Shown here piece after piece: positions 11,123-24,200 of a DNA stretch of 64,000 nt (its first letter is position 1; every line of letters begins with the position of its first letter). Position numbers and translations under genes: made by a program. Source of the DNA: Aphidius gifuensis (Eukaryota > Arthropoda > Insecta > Hymenoptera > Braconidae); the NCBI RefSeq assembly GCF_014905175.1, contig NC_057791.1, positions 22,048,537 through 22,112,536 on the forward strand, read 5' to 3'. The notes under the pieces were generated by a model, which had not been told where the DNA came from, did no database searches, and saw only the letters and a list, made by a program, of their open reading frames with translations.

Positions 11123-14100
11123 TTAGGCTTCAGCAATTTTATCAGATGATGAAAAATTTTGTTTATTATCTTTTTCATCATTTTCAGGAGCTGATATTAT
11201 GTAGACTGGTTGTTTGTTGTATGCTAAAAACCGTTGTTCAGCTGACACTGGTCTTGGTGTGCAATATTTTATGTTTGTCTAAAAATATAAATTAAATTAA
11301 CATAACGATTATTTATTTATTTATTTATTTTCTGTATCTATTATATTTATTAAATAACAACCCTGGTGAAAAAAATTTCTCCGGATTTTCTCCGGATTTC
11401 TACGTAATTGAGACTTCCGGAGATATTTACGGAGTAATCTCCAGACTATTTTCATATTATCTCCGGATTTTTTCCAGAATTTTCGCTTGAAAAAACCAAC
11501 AAAAAAAAAATGGAAAAATCAATAAAAAAAACCAGAATTAAGAGTTTACATACGAAAAATTAAAAAGGAATTTTTTTTCCAAAAAAATCCGGAGAAAACC
11601 CGAAAAAACTCTAGATTAATATCTCTGGAATTGCGTAGAAAATCCGGAGAAATCCGAAGAGATTATTTCTACCAGGGAAGGAAATCATTTTTTTATATTT
11701 ACTTTTTTACGATAAATCATCAGTAGAATAATAAGACTACCAATGATAAATGCACTTGCTGTAATTAAGACAACAGTTGCTGATGGATGATCATTTTTTT
11801 GTTCATCATTAATCATGTCTTTTTGTTCAAGTGCCATTATTCCATTTTCAGCTTCAAATAATAATGGTCTATGCATGAATCTTGATGTTGTTGCATCAGC
11901 AATTGATCCAAGTAATGATAAACTTCTACTTCTTGTTAATTCTTCAAGATGAAATGCAACATCAACTTTATTATCACCAATAACTTCAAAGCCAATTATT
12001 GCTGAATCAAGATCAAGCTCAACAGCAATACCGTCTTTTATTGTTGCACCAAGATCACGTAATAAATCACTTGTTGCTTTTGTAAAACGATTTGTATCAT
12101 CACTTATAAAATGTCCAGGAAAACGTAGTGTTACTTCAACAGCTTCAATCATTGTCATAACTATTGAAAAAATAAAAAAACATTTTAAAACAATTGAAAA
12201 TAAAATAAATATAAACTTTTTTTCTCAATAAAAATTCTTACCACACATTCTGGTGCCTTTGTAAAATGGTTCTGATCCACTTATTTGATTACCAGCTTCA
12301 TCAACACACCAGCAAGTATCACCAGCACATTGAGTTGGTTCAAATTTTCCATCAATATCACAAGTTGTTGGTACATGTCCTTTTTCTTTCATAGCTTCAC
12401 ATCTTGTTACCATAATTCTATTTATTTGTTGTTGTTGTTCATCTTCTTGTTTATGTTTTTCAATTTCCATATCATCATCATCTTCTTCTTCCTCTTCTTC
12501 CTCTCTTTCTTGCTCAACAACACCAACTAATGCATTTTCAATATAAGCTGATATTTCCGGATCAATATCAATGTCATCTGATGGACCACGACCTTTTCTT
12601 GCTTGTCTAAAATTACATTTTGGTTCTTCATCACGTACAAGTGATCCTTTTATTGCTACACCTTTTTTATCAACACACCAACATACACCAACATGTTCAA
12701 GACACTGTACTGATTCCCATGCACCAGTTTCAGCATCACATCTTGGTAAAAATGATGGTTTTTTAATTCTTTGTGAATTTTTTAAATTTCTTTCTCTTTG
12801 TAATTCACATGGTGTTAATACTGGACATACATCATCACAAACAAATTTACTTGAAAAATCATTATGACCAATTGAACATCCAATTTTACTGATACATTCA
12901 TTTTTTTCTGGATCAAAATACCAACGTTTTGTATTATTCATATCATTATTGCTATTACATTCAATAATTTTTGGTGGTTCAAAACAAACATCACGTGGTT
13001 TTGGACAACAAACAGCATATTCATCAAGTGGTGATAATTCACATTTATGAGTTGATGGACAATGTCTTCCATGTGGTCCACAAATTGCTGGTACACCATT
13101 TTGTGTTATAAGTGGTGATCCATTTGGGCATGGATTATCTTTTTTAGGTAAACATACTGGTACAGGTGGACATGGTGGTACACTGCATGCAACTTCAACC
13201 ATACGACAGGCTTCATTTTCACCACGGCAATTAATTGTTTTACATGGATTTCTGCATGAACAAATTGGACAACCAGATGAATCTAAATCAAGACCATCTG
13301 GACAATCAATATCACACTCAATTATTGGACATATATCTGGTTTATTACATATTTGTGTTATATTATTTGGTCCTCTTGTACCAGCAATTTCACGTCCTTC
13401 ATTATCAACACACCAACATAAACCCATGTGACATTGTACTTTTTCAAATGAGCCTTTATCATTACATTTTGGTATGTATGATCTTCTTGCTGGTTCACCA
13501 GATTCTCTAGCAGCATGTTCAGCAACAGCTTGTGCATGTTGACATGCTGTTGCAACAAATGGTGATACACATTGTGTACCACAACCAGTTGAACAACATT
13601 TTTTATTATCACTACATTCAATATCATTACTACAATGTACCTCACAACTTGATGAACTTGGTACAAGATATGGACATTGTCCTGGTTTTGATGCAAGACA
13701 TGCTGGTACTTGTGGACAATTTATACCATCACCACAATTAACATCAACAATTGTACATGTTTCACGTGTATCACATTGTACTCCTTCACATGGATCATTA
13801 CATTTACATGTATCACAACCATTTTTATCAACAATATAACCATATGGACATTCTAACTCACAATCAATTTTATTACAAATACGTGTTGAACGTATTTTAT
13901 CACAATTAATTAATGTTGTATTTATATTTTTCAATAATACAACACCATATTCATTAACACAATTGCAAGTTGAATTATTACACTGAAGAGATTTCCATGT
14001 ACCATCTTGGGAACATTTTGGTGATGGTATTGCCAGAGTCATACCCTCACGAGTACCCTCCATACGTTCATTAAAATCCCTCAAGTATTCACACACTAAA

Positions 14101-17100
14101 AACAAAAATTATATATTATAAAAGTTGTTGTTTTTATGATCGTTCGGGGAACAATTTTGTCGGTTTAGTAGAAAACGTTTCTTGTAAGTTAATTTTATTA
14201 TTTTAGTTTTATTTTTTTTTTTTTACTTACTTGTTGGTGCTTTTTGTATGAAACTTGTAACTGGACAACATACTGATTGTCCAGCATCAGGAACTAATGT
14301 ACAATCATGAGCAACAGGACAAGTATTATTGACTGAACATATAATTGCATTACCACTGTCATCAATCAATGGTGCACCAGTTGTACATGGACTTTTATAA
14401 GTTTTTTTTGGTCTACATTCAGGTCTTGTTGGACAAAGAAAATCCGGACAGCCGTTTTCACGATAAAGTGTACATTCTTGATCTTCTGGGCATGGATATC
14501 TGTAATTATAAAATTAAACAATATATGTTTTAATATTATTTATTTATGTATTTATAATTAAAACTTACCCTTTACATGGATCATCACATTCACAAGTTGA
14601 ACAACCATCTTCATCAACTTTAAAACCATACTGACATACTTGAGCACACTGTTGTAATGCACAAGATACTGGTGCAAGTGAACGACCTCGTGATTCAGTT
14701 ACTTGACATGTTACATTTTCAGATGGTCCCATTGTTCCAGAAATTTTTTGTCCTTCATTATCAACACACCAACAAACTAAACCATTTCTTGAACATTGTC
14801 TTGGTTCATATTCTCCCTCTAAATAAAATCAAAAATACAAAAACACAATTAAACAATTTCAATATTTTCTATTTTAATAATTATAAAAAATTACCTAGAT
14901 TACATTGTGGCACATATCCACGTCCTTCATTTTCTGATACACTCAACATTTCAGCTAGCATACGATTTTTTCTACAACGACTCAAACCAATTGGATGTGA
15001 ACATACACGACCACCACATTTATCACTGTTACAACATTTTTGTGGTCCAGGACAATTTAAATCATGCTGACAAATATTACCACAAGTAATTGGTTCATTT
15101 ATTGGACATGTACCAGGTCTTTCAAATTTATTACTTGATGGACAACATACACCGTATTCTTGTTTTTTTTCAACTTGACAAGTATACAATGGTGGACATG
15201 TTGGTTTACCAGGTGTTATACCACATAAAAATGGTCTTGCTGTATCAGTTATTTGTAATGGCTCACCACGTGGACATACTGTTGATAATGATTTTGCTTT
15301 ACGACAACTTGGTATTGGTGGACATGGTGGACGTGCACATATTGATTCAATAAGTTCACATGTTTGACCATTACCTGGACATACAAAACCACGACATGGA
15401 TCACGACATTCACATTTTGGACAACCACTTTCTTTATCAATCTGTAAATTAATTTTAATTTTAATACATAATTTAGTTTTTGAAATAAATAATAATGATT
15501 ATAATAAAAACCTCAAATCCAAGTGGACAAAACATACGACAAGAATGGGCTTGACATATTTTTGGATTATTACAATCAACAAATTCTCTTCCAGATGCTC
15601 TTGTACCAGCTAATTCACTACCATATTCATCAACACACCAACAATTTTTTTCTGATACTTCACATTGAATTTTTTCAAATTCACCAGTATCATTATTACA
15701 TTGTGGTATAAATTGTATTTGTCCATTATTACCAAGTCCACGTGAACGTCTTGTTGCTGCAATTGCAAGTTGTTCACAACCAGTTAATTCACCTTGTACA
15801 CAACGTAAACCACATACTGTCTCACAACATCTTTCATTTGGACTTGAACATTCAAAATCACTAAAACTACATGGTGCTGCACGTGATGGACAATAGCTTG
15901 TTTCAGTTAATGATGGACATCTTCCTGCAGTCTTTAACAATGGCTCTGAAAAAACAAAGAAACGTAATTAATTAAAATCTTTTTTCATTCAATAAAATCG
16001 TTCAACAAAAAGAATGATTTTCATGTATAATTATTATCGAATGACAAATAAATTATAATTTCATTAATTATTTAAATTATTTATTTTTTTTCAATAACTA
16101 GTAGAGCATTTTTTTTTTTTTTTAAATTAATTTTTACAGTGAAAAATTATAAAAATAGCTGGAGTCCAAGTTAACGGTTAATCGCATCCTACTGCCACAC
16201 TTACTCCGGTATTACACGAACCAATAATTTGAAAAAAAAAAAATACATTTTACCCTGATTTAGTTATTATCATTATTATAAATTTTAAATATTTAATTTG
16301 TTATTTTTTCGAAATCGAAAATAGCGAATCGAAATGTAAAATAATTATGAATTTCTTTTTTCGACAATTTTTTTTTCGAAATATATTAACATTGTTTAAA
16401 ATTCATTCGTGATTTAAAATTCATGGTGGGTTTCAATTTATAGTATGAATATAGTAAACTTGTCGACCTCGTTGTTGACTTGTGTTTTACCCAAATTTCA
16501 TTTGTCTAACCACTTGCACATTCCTAATTACCAGAACAACATGACATTTTCTTGTTCACCAAAAGTGCACATAGTCATTTGCATACATGTTTTATAAATA
16601 AAATGTTTCATTATAATTTTTTTTTTATATAAAATAGAGGTATTGTTTAAAACAGAGCTAAAAGCTTGGTATATACATTATCCTCGAGTTTTATTATACA
16701 TATTTGCAAAGTTAAATACATACGATATATGGCACAGTCATTTTTTGAAAGAAAAATTTTACAGGTATAACAATGACACAGCTATAAAAAATAAAAAAAA
16801 TAAAACTTTTTTTTTTCATTTTTCAAAAAAACTAGATGTGAACTTTTCACTTCAAGTTAAATATATGAAAAAAAAATCTTTCAACTCTTTTTTATGACAA
16901 CTTGTTTTAACTCTCTTTCATTTAACTTTTTTACACTATCATCATGTAGGATAGTTTTTTATTTATTCATTTTTTCTTTAAACTTAATTTTTTTTCTTTT
17001 TTTTTTATTAAGTATATTTATTTATTTAATTTTTTATTTTCTTTTTTTACTAACGGTTAGGTGAAAAATTATATGAAATTATTTTTTTTTAAATTGAGTT

Positions 17101-18210
17101 TTATCATCATTAAAATAATTTTTAGGTCAAATCTTGGATGAGACTTGTGTTTAAGCATTTAATATATGAATACGTCAAACACCTTTGAATAATCGAGAGA
17201 TATTTTTTTTCCGTTTAATATATTCATGTGGAATTAGAGATGAGAAATATAGGTCAAGTATTTATGTGTATCAAGTGGATATATTTTTTTTTTTTACTTT
17301 TTTTTTTAACTCAACCGGATATAATGAGAATTAAATCAAGGTATATAAAGAGTCTTGGATTTGTTTCTTTTTCCTTTTTAACAACAACAAAGTGTCAATG
17401 AATTTAATAAATAAATTGATTTATAAAATAATTTTATAAACCCGTAGTAATTTTTATCATTTTCTTTTACAAAAATAAAGAGTGTGGGTTTTTATCTTGC
17501 ACGATTTTCTACTGAATTTTTCCGATGAAAAAAATTGATTTTATACGGAAATATTTTACGGAAGAATTCCAGAACCATTATGTAATTTTCCCAGATATTT
17601 TTCGTAAGGTTTCTTTAGATTTTGTTGGTATAAAATGAATTTTTTCGTGATTGAAATTATTTTTTTAAAAAACCAGAGTTATTTACGGTGGAAGTAATTA
17701 TTAAAATAAAAAATTTAAATAATATGGTTATATTATTTTTTTATTTAAATAATAAACCATTATGAATTTTATATAATTTACTTTTAGAGTAAATTTTAAT
17801 ATTACTTTCATTTCATTAATTATTCTAATGTTACGAATTTTATTTTTATTTTATTTTATTCCGTTAATTAAGTGGTGAATTTTAATCTTGGCAAAAGTCC
17901 AAAATAGAAAAGAGTTACCCTTGATTTAATTAAGCCTTTTTCTTAATATATTTTTTATGATAATTTTTTTTAAAAAATATCAACATAATTTCTATTTTAG
18001 TATATCCTCGACAATGAATTATTACGTTGTACATAATTTATCAAAAAAAAATGTTTTATTATTGGATAAAAATGTCAATTTGTTTGAATTAAAAAAAAAA
18101 AATTAAAAATTACCTGCTTGGAGAATTGATGTCAAGGTTGAGATGACAAAAATTATAATTAACGTCGTCAGCAACGAGGCGTCACGACGGTGACGTGAAT
18201 CCTCGGGCAT
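11123..18210 (-). CDS. Multi-inhibitor type I membrane protein: thyroglobulin-1, WAP, antistasin, Kunitz
   Basis: Eight coding exons: 18210-18114, 15945-15512, 15441-14895, 14818-14569, 14499-14231, 14095-12242, 12160-11703 and 11278-11123. All join in phase to give 1354 residues. Residues 1-32 carry a hydrophobic signal or signal-anchor segment. The ectodomain has six thyroglobulin type-1 modules (QC..CWCV pattern), three WAP-like four-disulfide cores (CC pairs), four antistasin-like modules (C..GC..C.C..PC), a lustrin-like Cys-rich segment, and one Kunitz domain (about 902-954, RWYFDPEKNEC). An acidic EREEEEEEEDDDD stretch at about 1061-1088 precedes the sixth thyroglobulin module. A membrane-proximal domain of about 100 residues is followed by a transmembrane helix (about 1276-1298, LITASAFIIGSLIILLMIY) and a cytoplasmic tail of about 55 residues. 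Each named module family is known for protease inhibition, so a cell-surface inhibitor or matrix role is inferred. Similar mosaics exist in insects. The third thyroglobulin module has CNCV instead of CWCV. Start chosen at the first Met after the acceptor at 18269. Confidence 0.88.
11362..11678. mobile_element. MITE-like element with Ser-type ctccgga inverted repeats in an intron
   Basis: The left end reads ccctggtgaaaaaaatttc then two ctccggat blocks and ttctacg. The right end, on the opposite strand, reads ccctggtagaaataatctc then tcggat and ctccggat blocks and ttctacg. The arms extend imperfectly for over 100 bp, so the 317-bp unit could fold into one long hairpin. It lies wholly within the last intron (11279-11702) of the multi-inhibitor gene. 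No open frame inside, so non-autonomous. Superfamily cannot be assigned from one copy. Confidence 0.7.
15946..18113. other. First large intron of the multi-inhibitor gene
   Basis: This 2.2-kb interval separates the signal-peptide exon from the first ectodomain exon. It is AT-rich with no exon seen. Around 17505-17700 lies a degenerate segment with repeated 'acggaa' and 'ttttccga' words, similar in style to the segments near 27430-27600 and to the foldback element in the last intron. Confidence 0.5.
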
Positions 18211-18268
18211 TCTCAGCGCATCAAATTGCCGGTTATATTTTTTAATAATGAGATCTTCTCTTTGACAC
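18211..18268 (-). other. Probable 5' untranslated part of the first coding exon
   Basis: A polypyrimidine tract and CAG acceptor (18269-18271, minus) precede this segment, which is open in the same frame as the downstream Met at 18210 but has no Met of its own. A further upstream exon is therefore expected. If that exon were coding, the protein would begin further upstream. Confidence 0.5.
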
Positions 18269-21200
18269 CTGAAAAAAAAATAAAATAACAATGATAAACG
18301 AATCGTTATATTTTTAAAAAAATACAAAGTTTTAAAATAACAAATAAATACAAGTGTAAAACACGTTGATTGAATTGCTCGAGGGGTTAAGTACAAATTG
18401 TATAACAAAAAATAAACCGAGACAAAAGTTTAATTAAATTATAAAAGACCTCAACTCATTGTTTCTTTTTTTTTATAACTCACCCACATTTTTTTTAATT
18501 CATACAAAAAATTATCACCATCATCATCATTCGAAAAGTAAAAAACACTTTGCGGTAATTTTCAATAATTATTATTTTTTTTTTTACAGACTGTAATAAA
18601 AAAAAAAGTTTACTCCAATTTTTTTTACTTCCATTTTATAATTAAATTTTTTTTTTTTGATTGACGAGAATGATTATTTTATTTTTAATTTGCAAATCAT
18701 GATTACGATAATATTTTTTTTGTTATTTTAATTAAATTAAAAAATATTTATCAAAGTAAATAAAATAAATTATTTTATTGTTTTTATTTTGTTTTAGTTG
18801 GTGGCATTTTGAGTGGCTTGATTTGAATAAAATTAATTGAAAAAGTTTATTTGTAAATGTATTGATAATTAAAAACCATCAAAATTTCTTCCTACGTTTA
18901 AAAATAGCCTTTTTCAATTGATTTTTTTTCCATTGAATCAATTGAAATTCAACCTTTCTTCTGTAATAAATTTCGATAACAAATCTTTACCAAATATCAA
19001 CACCAAATCAACAATTAAAATAAAAAAATTTTCTTTTTTTTATAAATCAACAACTAGCCATTTTCATTTAATTGTAAATTTTTTATTGCCAAATCTAATT
19101 ACCCAATAATAAAAAAAAAAATCAATCAAGTTAAAAACAGATCCAATCATCAATTTGTAATTTTTTTTTTTCATTACATTTGCTGACCAAAGTATACATC
19201 ACTCGAACCTGGTGACAGATGATTTTTCTTAAAAATAGCCCATCAAAATTAATTGGTGAAAAAAAAATCGGCAAAAAAATCTATAAAGATTTCTAGGTAG
19301 TAGTTTAAAAAAAGATTATTTAAAATAAGTAAACGGGATGGCTGTGGGGGTGTGTGGAGTTGATGGTTTAAAGAGGGTGATAGTGTAGTCTATAGTAGTA
19401 GTAGCAGTACAGTTAATTAGATCGAATCCGTTGAGACTCGAACATTGGTGAAGAGGTCTTTGAGGATTTTCAAGAGTTTAACAAGCGTACACAGTAGTCA
19501 GTTCACTGACTCGAGAAAGAAGCTTCAATTGGTACTGTGGAAAGAGACACAAAACAAATGAAAAAACTTTAATGTTAAAATTCATGAAAATATATTTTAA
19601 TATTTAAATATATTTAACTATATTTTATAATAAAGAATATATGTATATATATTTTATCTGCAACCAACGAATTATTTAATATTCAAATGTTTCATCTTGT
19701 CTGAACTGAATTTATTCATGAGACATTATGATGAACTACTGTGGAGACTGAATAAAAAATATTTTTGACTTTTATTTATTTTTATTTTTACATTTTTATT
19801 TATCATTTTTGTTTTTATAACTTTTTTTTTTTTTTTTTATTCATTTATCTATATATATTTTTTATTTTACTTTTTCTTAGATGTACTTGTGTTTTTCATC
19901 TTTTCATATTGTTTCGATATTATTTTTTTTTCTTTTATACCACTTCGAGAGACCACTTGTCTTTCTTCGCATTTCCACTCTTTTTTTCTGTCTGGTTTTA
20001 GTGTATTTTATATATTTTATTTTTTTTTTTACTCAAGGTTTACTGATGGAATAACTGCTTTGAAAATATTTTTCATCTTCACTTGTGTTGTAATATTATT
20101 TAAATTTGAAAAAAAAAATTGTTTTATCTTTTACGTTTTCTTTGAAATTAAAGAGGGATTATTGTTAAAGGTTTTAATTAAATTGTTGTGATTTTTTTTT
20201 TTTTTTTTTTTGTTGGTAGTTATTTTATTTATTATTTTCCTTTACGATACTTCAAAGGAAAAAAAAATTGAGGGTATACTCTTGAGCTGGTCGATTAAAC
20301 ATGCCAAGATTATTATTATTTTTTATCTTTATTTTTCTCGTTATTTTTTCTTTGGTAAAACTAGATATAAATTTGATGATTATTTTAAAAATCTTGAATT
20401 TATTTACCATTTATAATTTGGAATATTTTAATTTTTATAAATATATTTTTACAAACAAATTAGGTTAAGAGAAATGTTAACGACAAAAAAAAAAATACCT
20501 GACGTCATTAGTCATCATCATGTTGAGTCATAAAATTACTCAGTAAAAAAATGCCAAATATGTTTTTTTTTTCTCATCAAAAATTGATTATATAAAAAAA
20601 AGTTTTATATACCTATTTTCTATTTAAAGATTGGTAAATATGTCATGAAATTGTTACTAAAAATTTGACGAATAAAAAAATAATAACAAATTTGTAATAT
20701 AAAAATAAAAATGCACCAGGTATATATAAATTTTTATATCTCACATAATATAACACAGTTTGAAAACGTCAGGATCGATATATCTCAGAGAATTTTATTT
20801 TCTTCCAGTCGACCCTCAGACATGCCAATTTCCATCCTCATCATTTTCCTCTATTTTTCTATTTTTTTTTCTCCAACATTTTCCAAGCAAATCAACTTTA
20901 ATATTTTTTTTTCTATCATTTTTTTATTATTTCCATCATCTTCCTGCTCTTGAGTGCAAAAAATTATCAAAAAAAAAAAAAATAAATATCATCCTTGTTT
21001 TTATAATGTCCTTATCACAATGATCTTTGTCCTTTAAAAAAAATTTTTTCTATCGAGAAAATAATTTGATGCATCGGTTATTGACCAATAAATATTTCCT
21101 CGATGTTATTTTTTTGTTTCGTTGCACTTTTTATTGTTGAAAAATATTTCAATTTTATCGATTGACTAAATTATATGTATTAAAAAAAAAAATAATCATC

Positions 21201-24200
21201 GGTTATTTATCAATGCAGATATCAATATTTCCTACATACATTTTGTTTCATTGCTTTACTTGTTATAATTATGAAAAAATTGTATATATGTTAATTAGAT
21301 TTGATATATTGATATTGTTATTAACAATCTATGATGATATGAATAATTGTATTCGCATTGTCTGACTGGTCTTGTGCTGACTCGTCATGTAGCATGAGTA
21401 GAGCTGTGTACATGTGCTACTACTGATCTGTGTTTACATAATCATATATACGTCAATCAACATGTAATGTATGTATTTACTTGTCAACATGTATATTGTA
21501 TATATATATATATATGCAATAAGAATCAACCGGATGTAGGTCATTTCATGCTCATCGTGTTCCTTCCGGATCTTGGCCAATCAACCGTATGGACTTTCTA
21601 TTGTCGACAATTCACGTCATACACACGTTTCTCTCTAACTTTCCTAAATGAAACATCTTTATCGAAAAAATATTATGTCGAAAATAAAAATAGCTACCAA
21701 AAAAAAACATAATCGAAATCGAAAAAAAAAATTACCAACACAATCGAAATATATATAAAAAAAATACAATTGAAATGAAATTTTTCTACAGAAAAATAAA
21801 ACCCTAATGCAATGAAAAGAAAATAAAATAAAATAAACAGATTAATAGCAATCGAAATAGAAATAAAAAATTATAATCGAAATTGAATTTTTTCGAAAAA
21901 TTCAAATAAAAAGATAATCGAAATACGATTAAAGCTGCAAAAAAAAAAATGAAATAATAAAAACTACAATAGAAAAGATAAAATAAAATTTTTATATTTT
22001 TTCTATTTTATCAATTTCATAAATGAAAAAATTTTTAATCAATTTTTTTTTTGTCATGTATATTATTTTGTTATTTTAATGATAATAAATCAAACTACCA
22101 CGTGAAAATATATTTGACACAACGAAAAATATATAAAACTATTTTTTTTTTTTAAATAATTTACTTTTTTATTTTGAATAATATTTGATTCATGACTAGC
22201 CACGATTTGGTATGCCTCGTTTTATTTCACATATTGTGCGGAATTGGGAAACAAAGATGTGAAAAATGGATACGATATAAAATTTACAATATGCAGTATA
22301 ACTGTATATGTGGTCGTTTGTCCCTTTATCCAACATGTTTTGTTGCCCACGTTCATGAATTTTTTATACCTTTATAAATTGTTTTTTTTTTTCATATATT
22401 GTTTGCGTTTTTGAGTATGGAGATTTACGTGAACATTACTGTAGATGGTCAATGTATGAATGTGTGTGTCGAATTTGTTTGGTACATCTGGGGCTCATGG
22501 GGCAACAAACAGTCGTTGAATATAAAATATACATGTGAGTTCATGCCTCCAGGTATACAACGAGATGAAAGAGACGATGGTAGAAAAAAAAAAAAATTTA
22601 AAAATAGTACACACAACAATTCTCCGGACATACATGACGCCGGTAAAAAGATGAAAAAAGTGTAACACAACAACAAGTGTGAATAAGAATTTAAAAAAAT
22701 GATATAAATATATTTATAAAAAAAAAAAAAAATAATATTAATACAAAAAATATCCTGCACTTTTTAATATTTTAAAATTTATTATATTAAATTTTTTTTT
22801 TAGATTAATTATATGATTTTTAATTCAATTATTATGATGTAATTTATTTAATTATTTTTATTATTTTTATAATAATAATTTAAAAGTAATATTAAAAATT
22901 TTATTTTAGGGATTTTTTTTTTTTGTATTTTTTGTATTTTATTGTTTTGTATTTTATTTATAACAAAAATATAAATTTTTTAAAATAAGCAGTATAGCAA
23001 TTCACCTTATGGGTTAACCCGTTATACACACACACGTTCTTACGGTATTATATCCATCGTAAAACTTGTTGTATACATTGTGATCGCCCTGGGGGGATGT
23101 ACACTAAAACCGCAAAACTATTATATATACCTTGTGCAATCTCGAGGGCCATATATACCGTTGCTAAAATATATAAAAAAATATATAAATAAATAATAAA
23201 TAGCTATAAAAAAAATATTAAGAAATGAAGAAAATATATATATATACAATAGCATATAGGGGAGTTATCAATAAACAATATCGATATGATGAAAAAAATT
23301 TTAAAAAAAATATATTTCGAAAATATTGCTGGGAAAATTTAACGAAAAAAAAATTCATCTGATGAAATAACACATAAAATGAAAAATTTACGATTGGTAT
23401 TTTTTTGTTTTCATTTGAAATGACCAAAAAATAAAATAATATATAAATTTTTTAAAAAATTGAAAATTGATATCGTAAAAAATTCAATTTTATTTAATTT
23501 ATATTTTAAAATTTTTTTTTATTATAACAATAATAATTTTATTATCATTAAATAATATAAATTTTATCAGATAAAAAGTTTGCCAATTTAAAACTTTTAA
23601 TAATAAATAATTATAAAATTAAAATATATAGTTTTTTTTATTTTTTAAAATGAAATAAATAATATTATATTTAGTATTGAGGATTAAAAAAAATTGTTAA
23701 ATGTTTATTGTTAATTAATAGAAATTATTTAAATTATGAGAATAATATGGCTCGTGAATTTTCATATTTTTCTTGAGACTTTTCTCCATATATTTTCGGT
23801 GAAATAAATTTCCTTAGACTTATTTCGTCGAATAAATTTCTCTGTGATTTTCGAAAAAATATTTTAAATTTCCCACGGGTAAAACTTTTACTCGAGCTTT
23901 TTAAGTAAGCTATATAAATAAATGAAAATTTCCACTAATGCTTGTAATAATTATCCTGCATTTAAAAAATATAAATTTCAAATTATTGGACACATTAATA
24001 ATCAATAAAAGCAATATAGTGAAAACTCGAGAATGTAATTTCCCCAATGTAAAATTGAATTGGTTGTCTACTTATTTGGGTTAGTGTTATTGGATAAAAT
24101 TGTTGAGTACATGAATCCTTGAATCCGGATATCGTTCTTCTTTTTCCATGTTGGTTATATTGAAGCAATTTAATTGGACAGCAAATGGACAGTACTGAAT

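Noticed and set aside
12285..15711. Several + strand open frames opposite the multi-inhibitor gene
   Set aside because: They run antisense to well-supported cysteine-rich exons and show no family pattern.
16160..16230. Possible tRNA-like block (gttaacggttaatcgcatcc)
   Set aside because: I could not form the four cloverleaf stems or find proper A and B boxes.
21375..21435. Possible microRNA hairpin around gtagcatgag and tgtgctac
   Set aside because: Only a six-base stem pairs cleanly (gtagca with tgctac); the rest of the arms do not pair, so it is below a plausible precursor.
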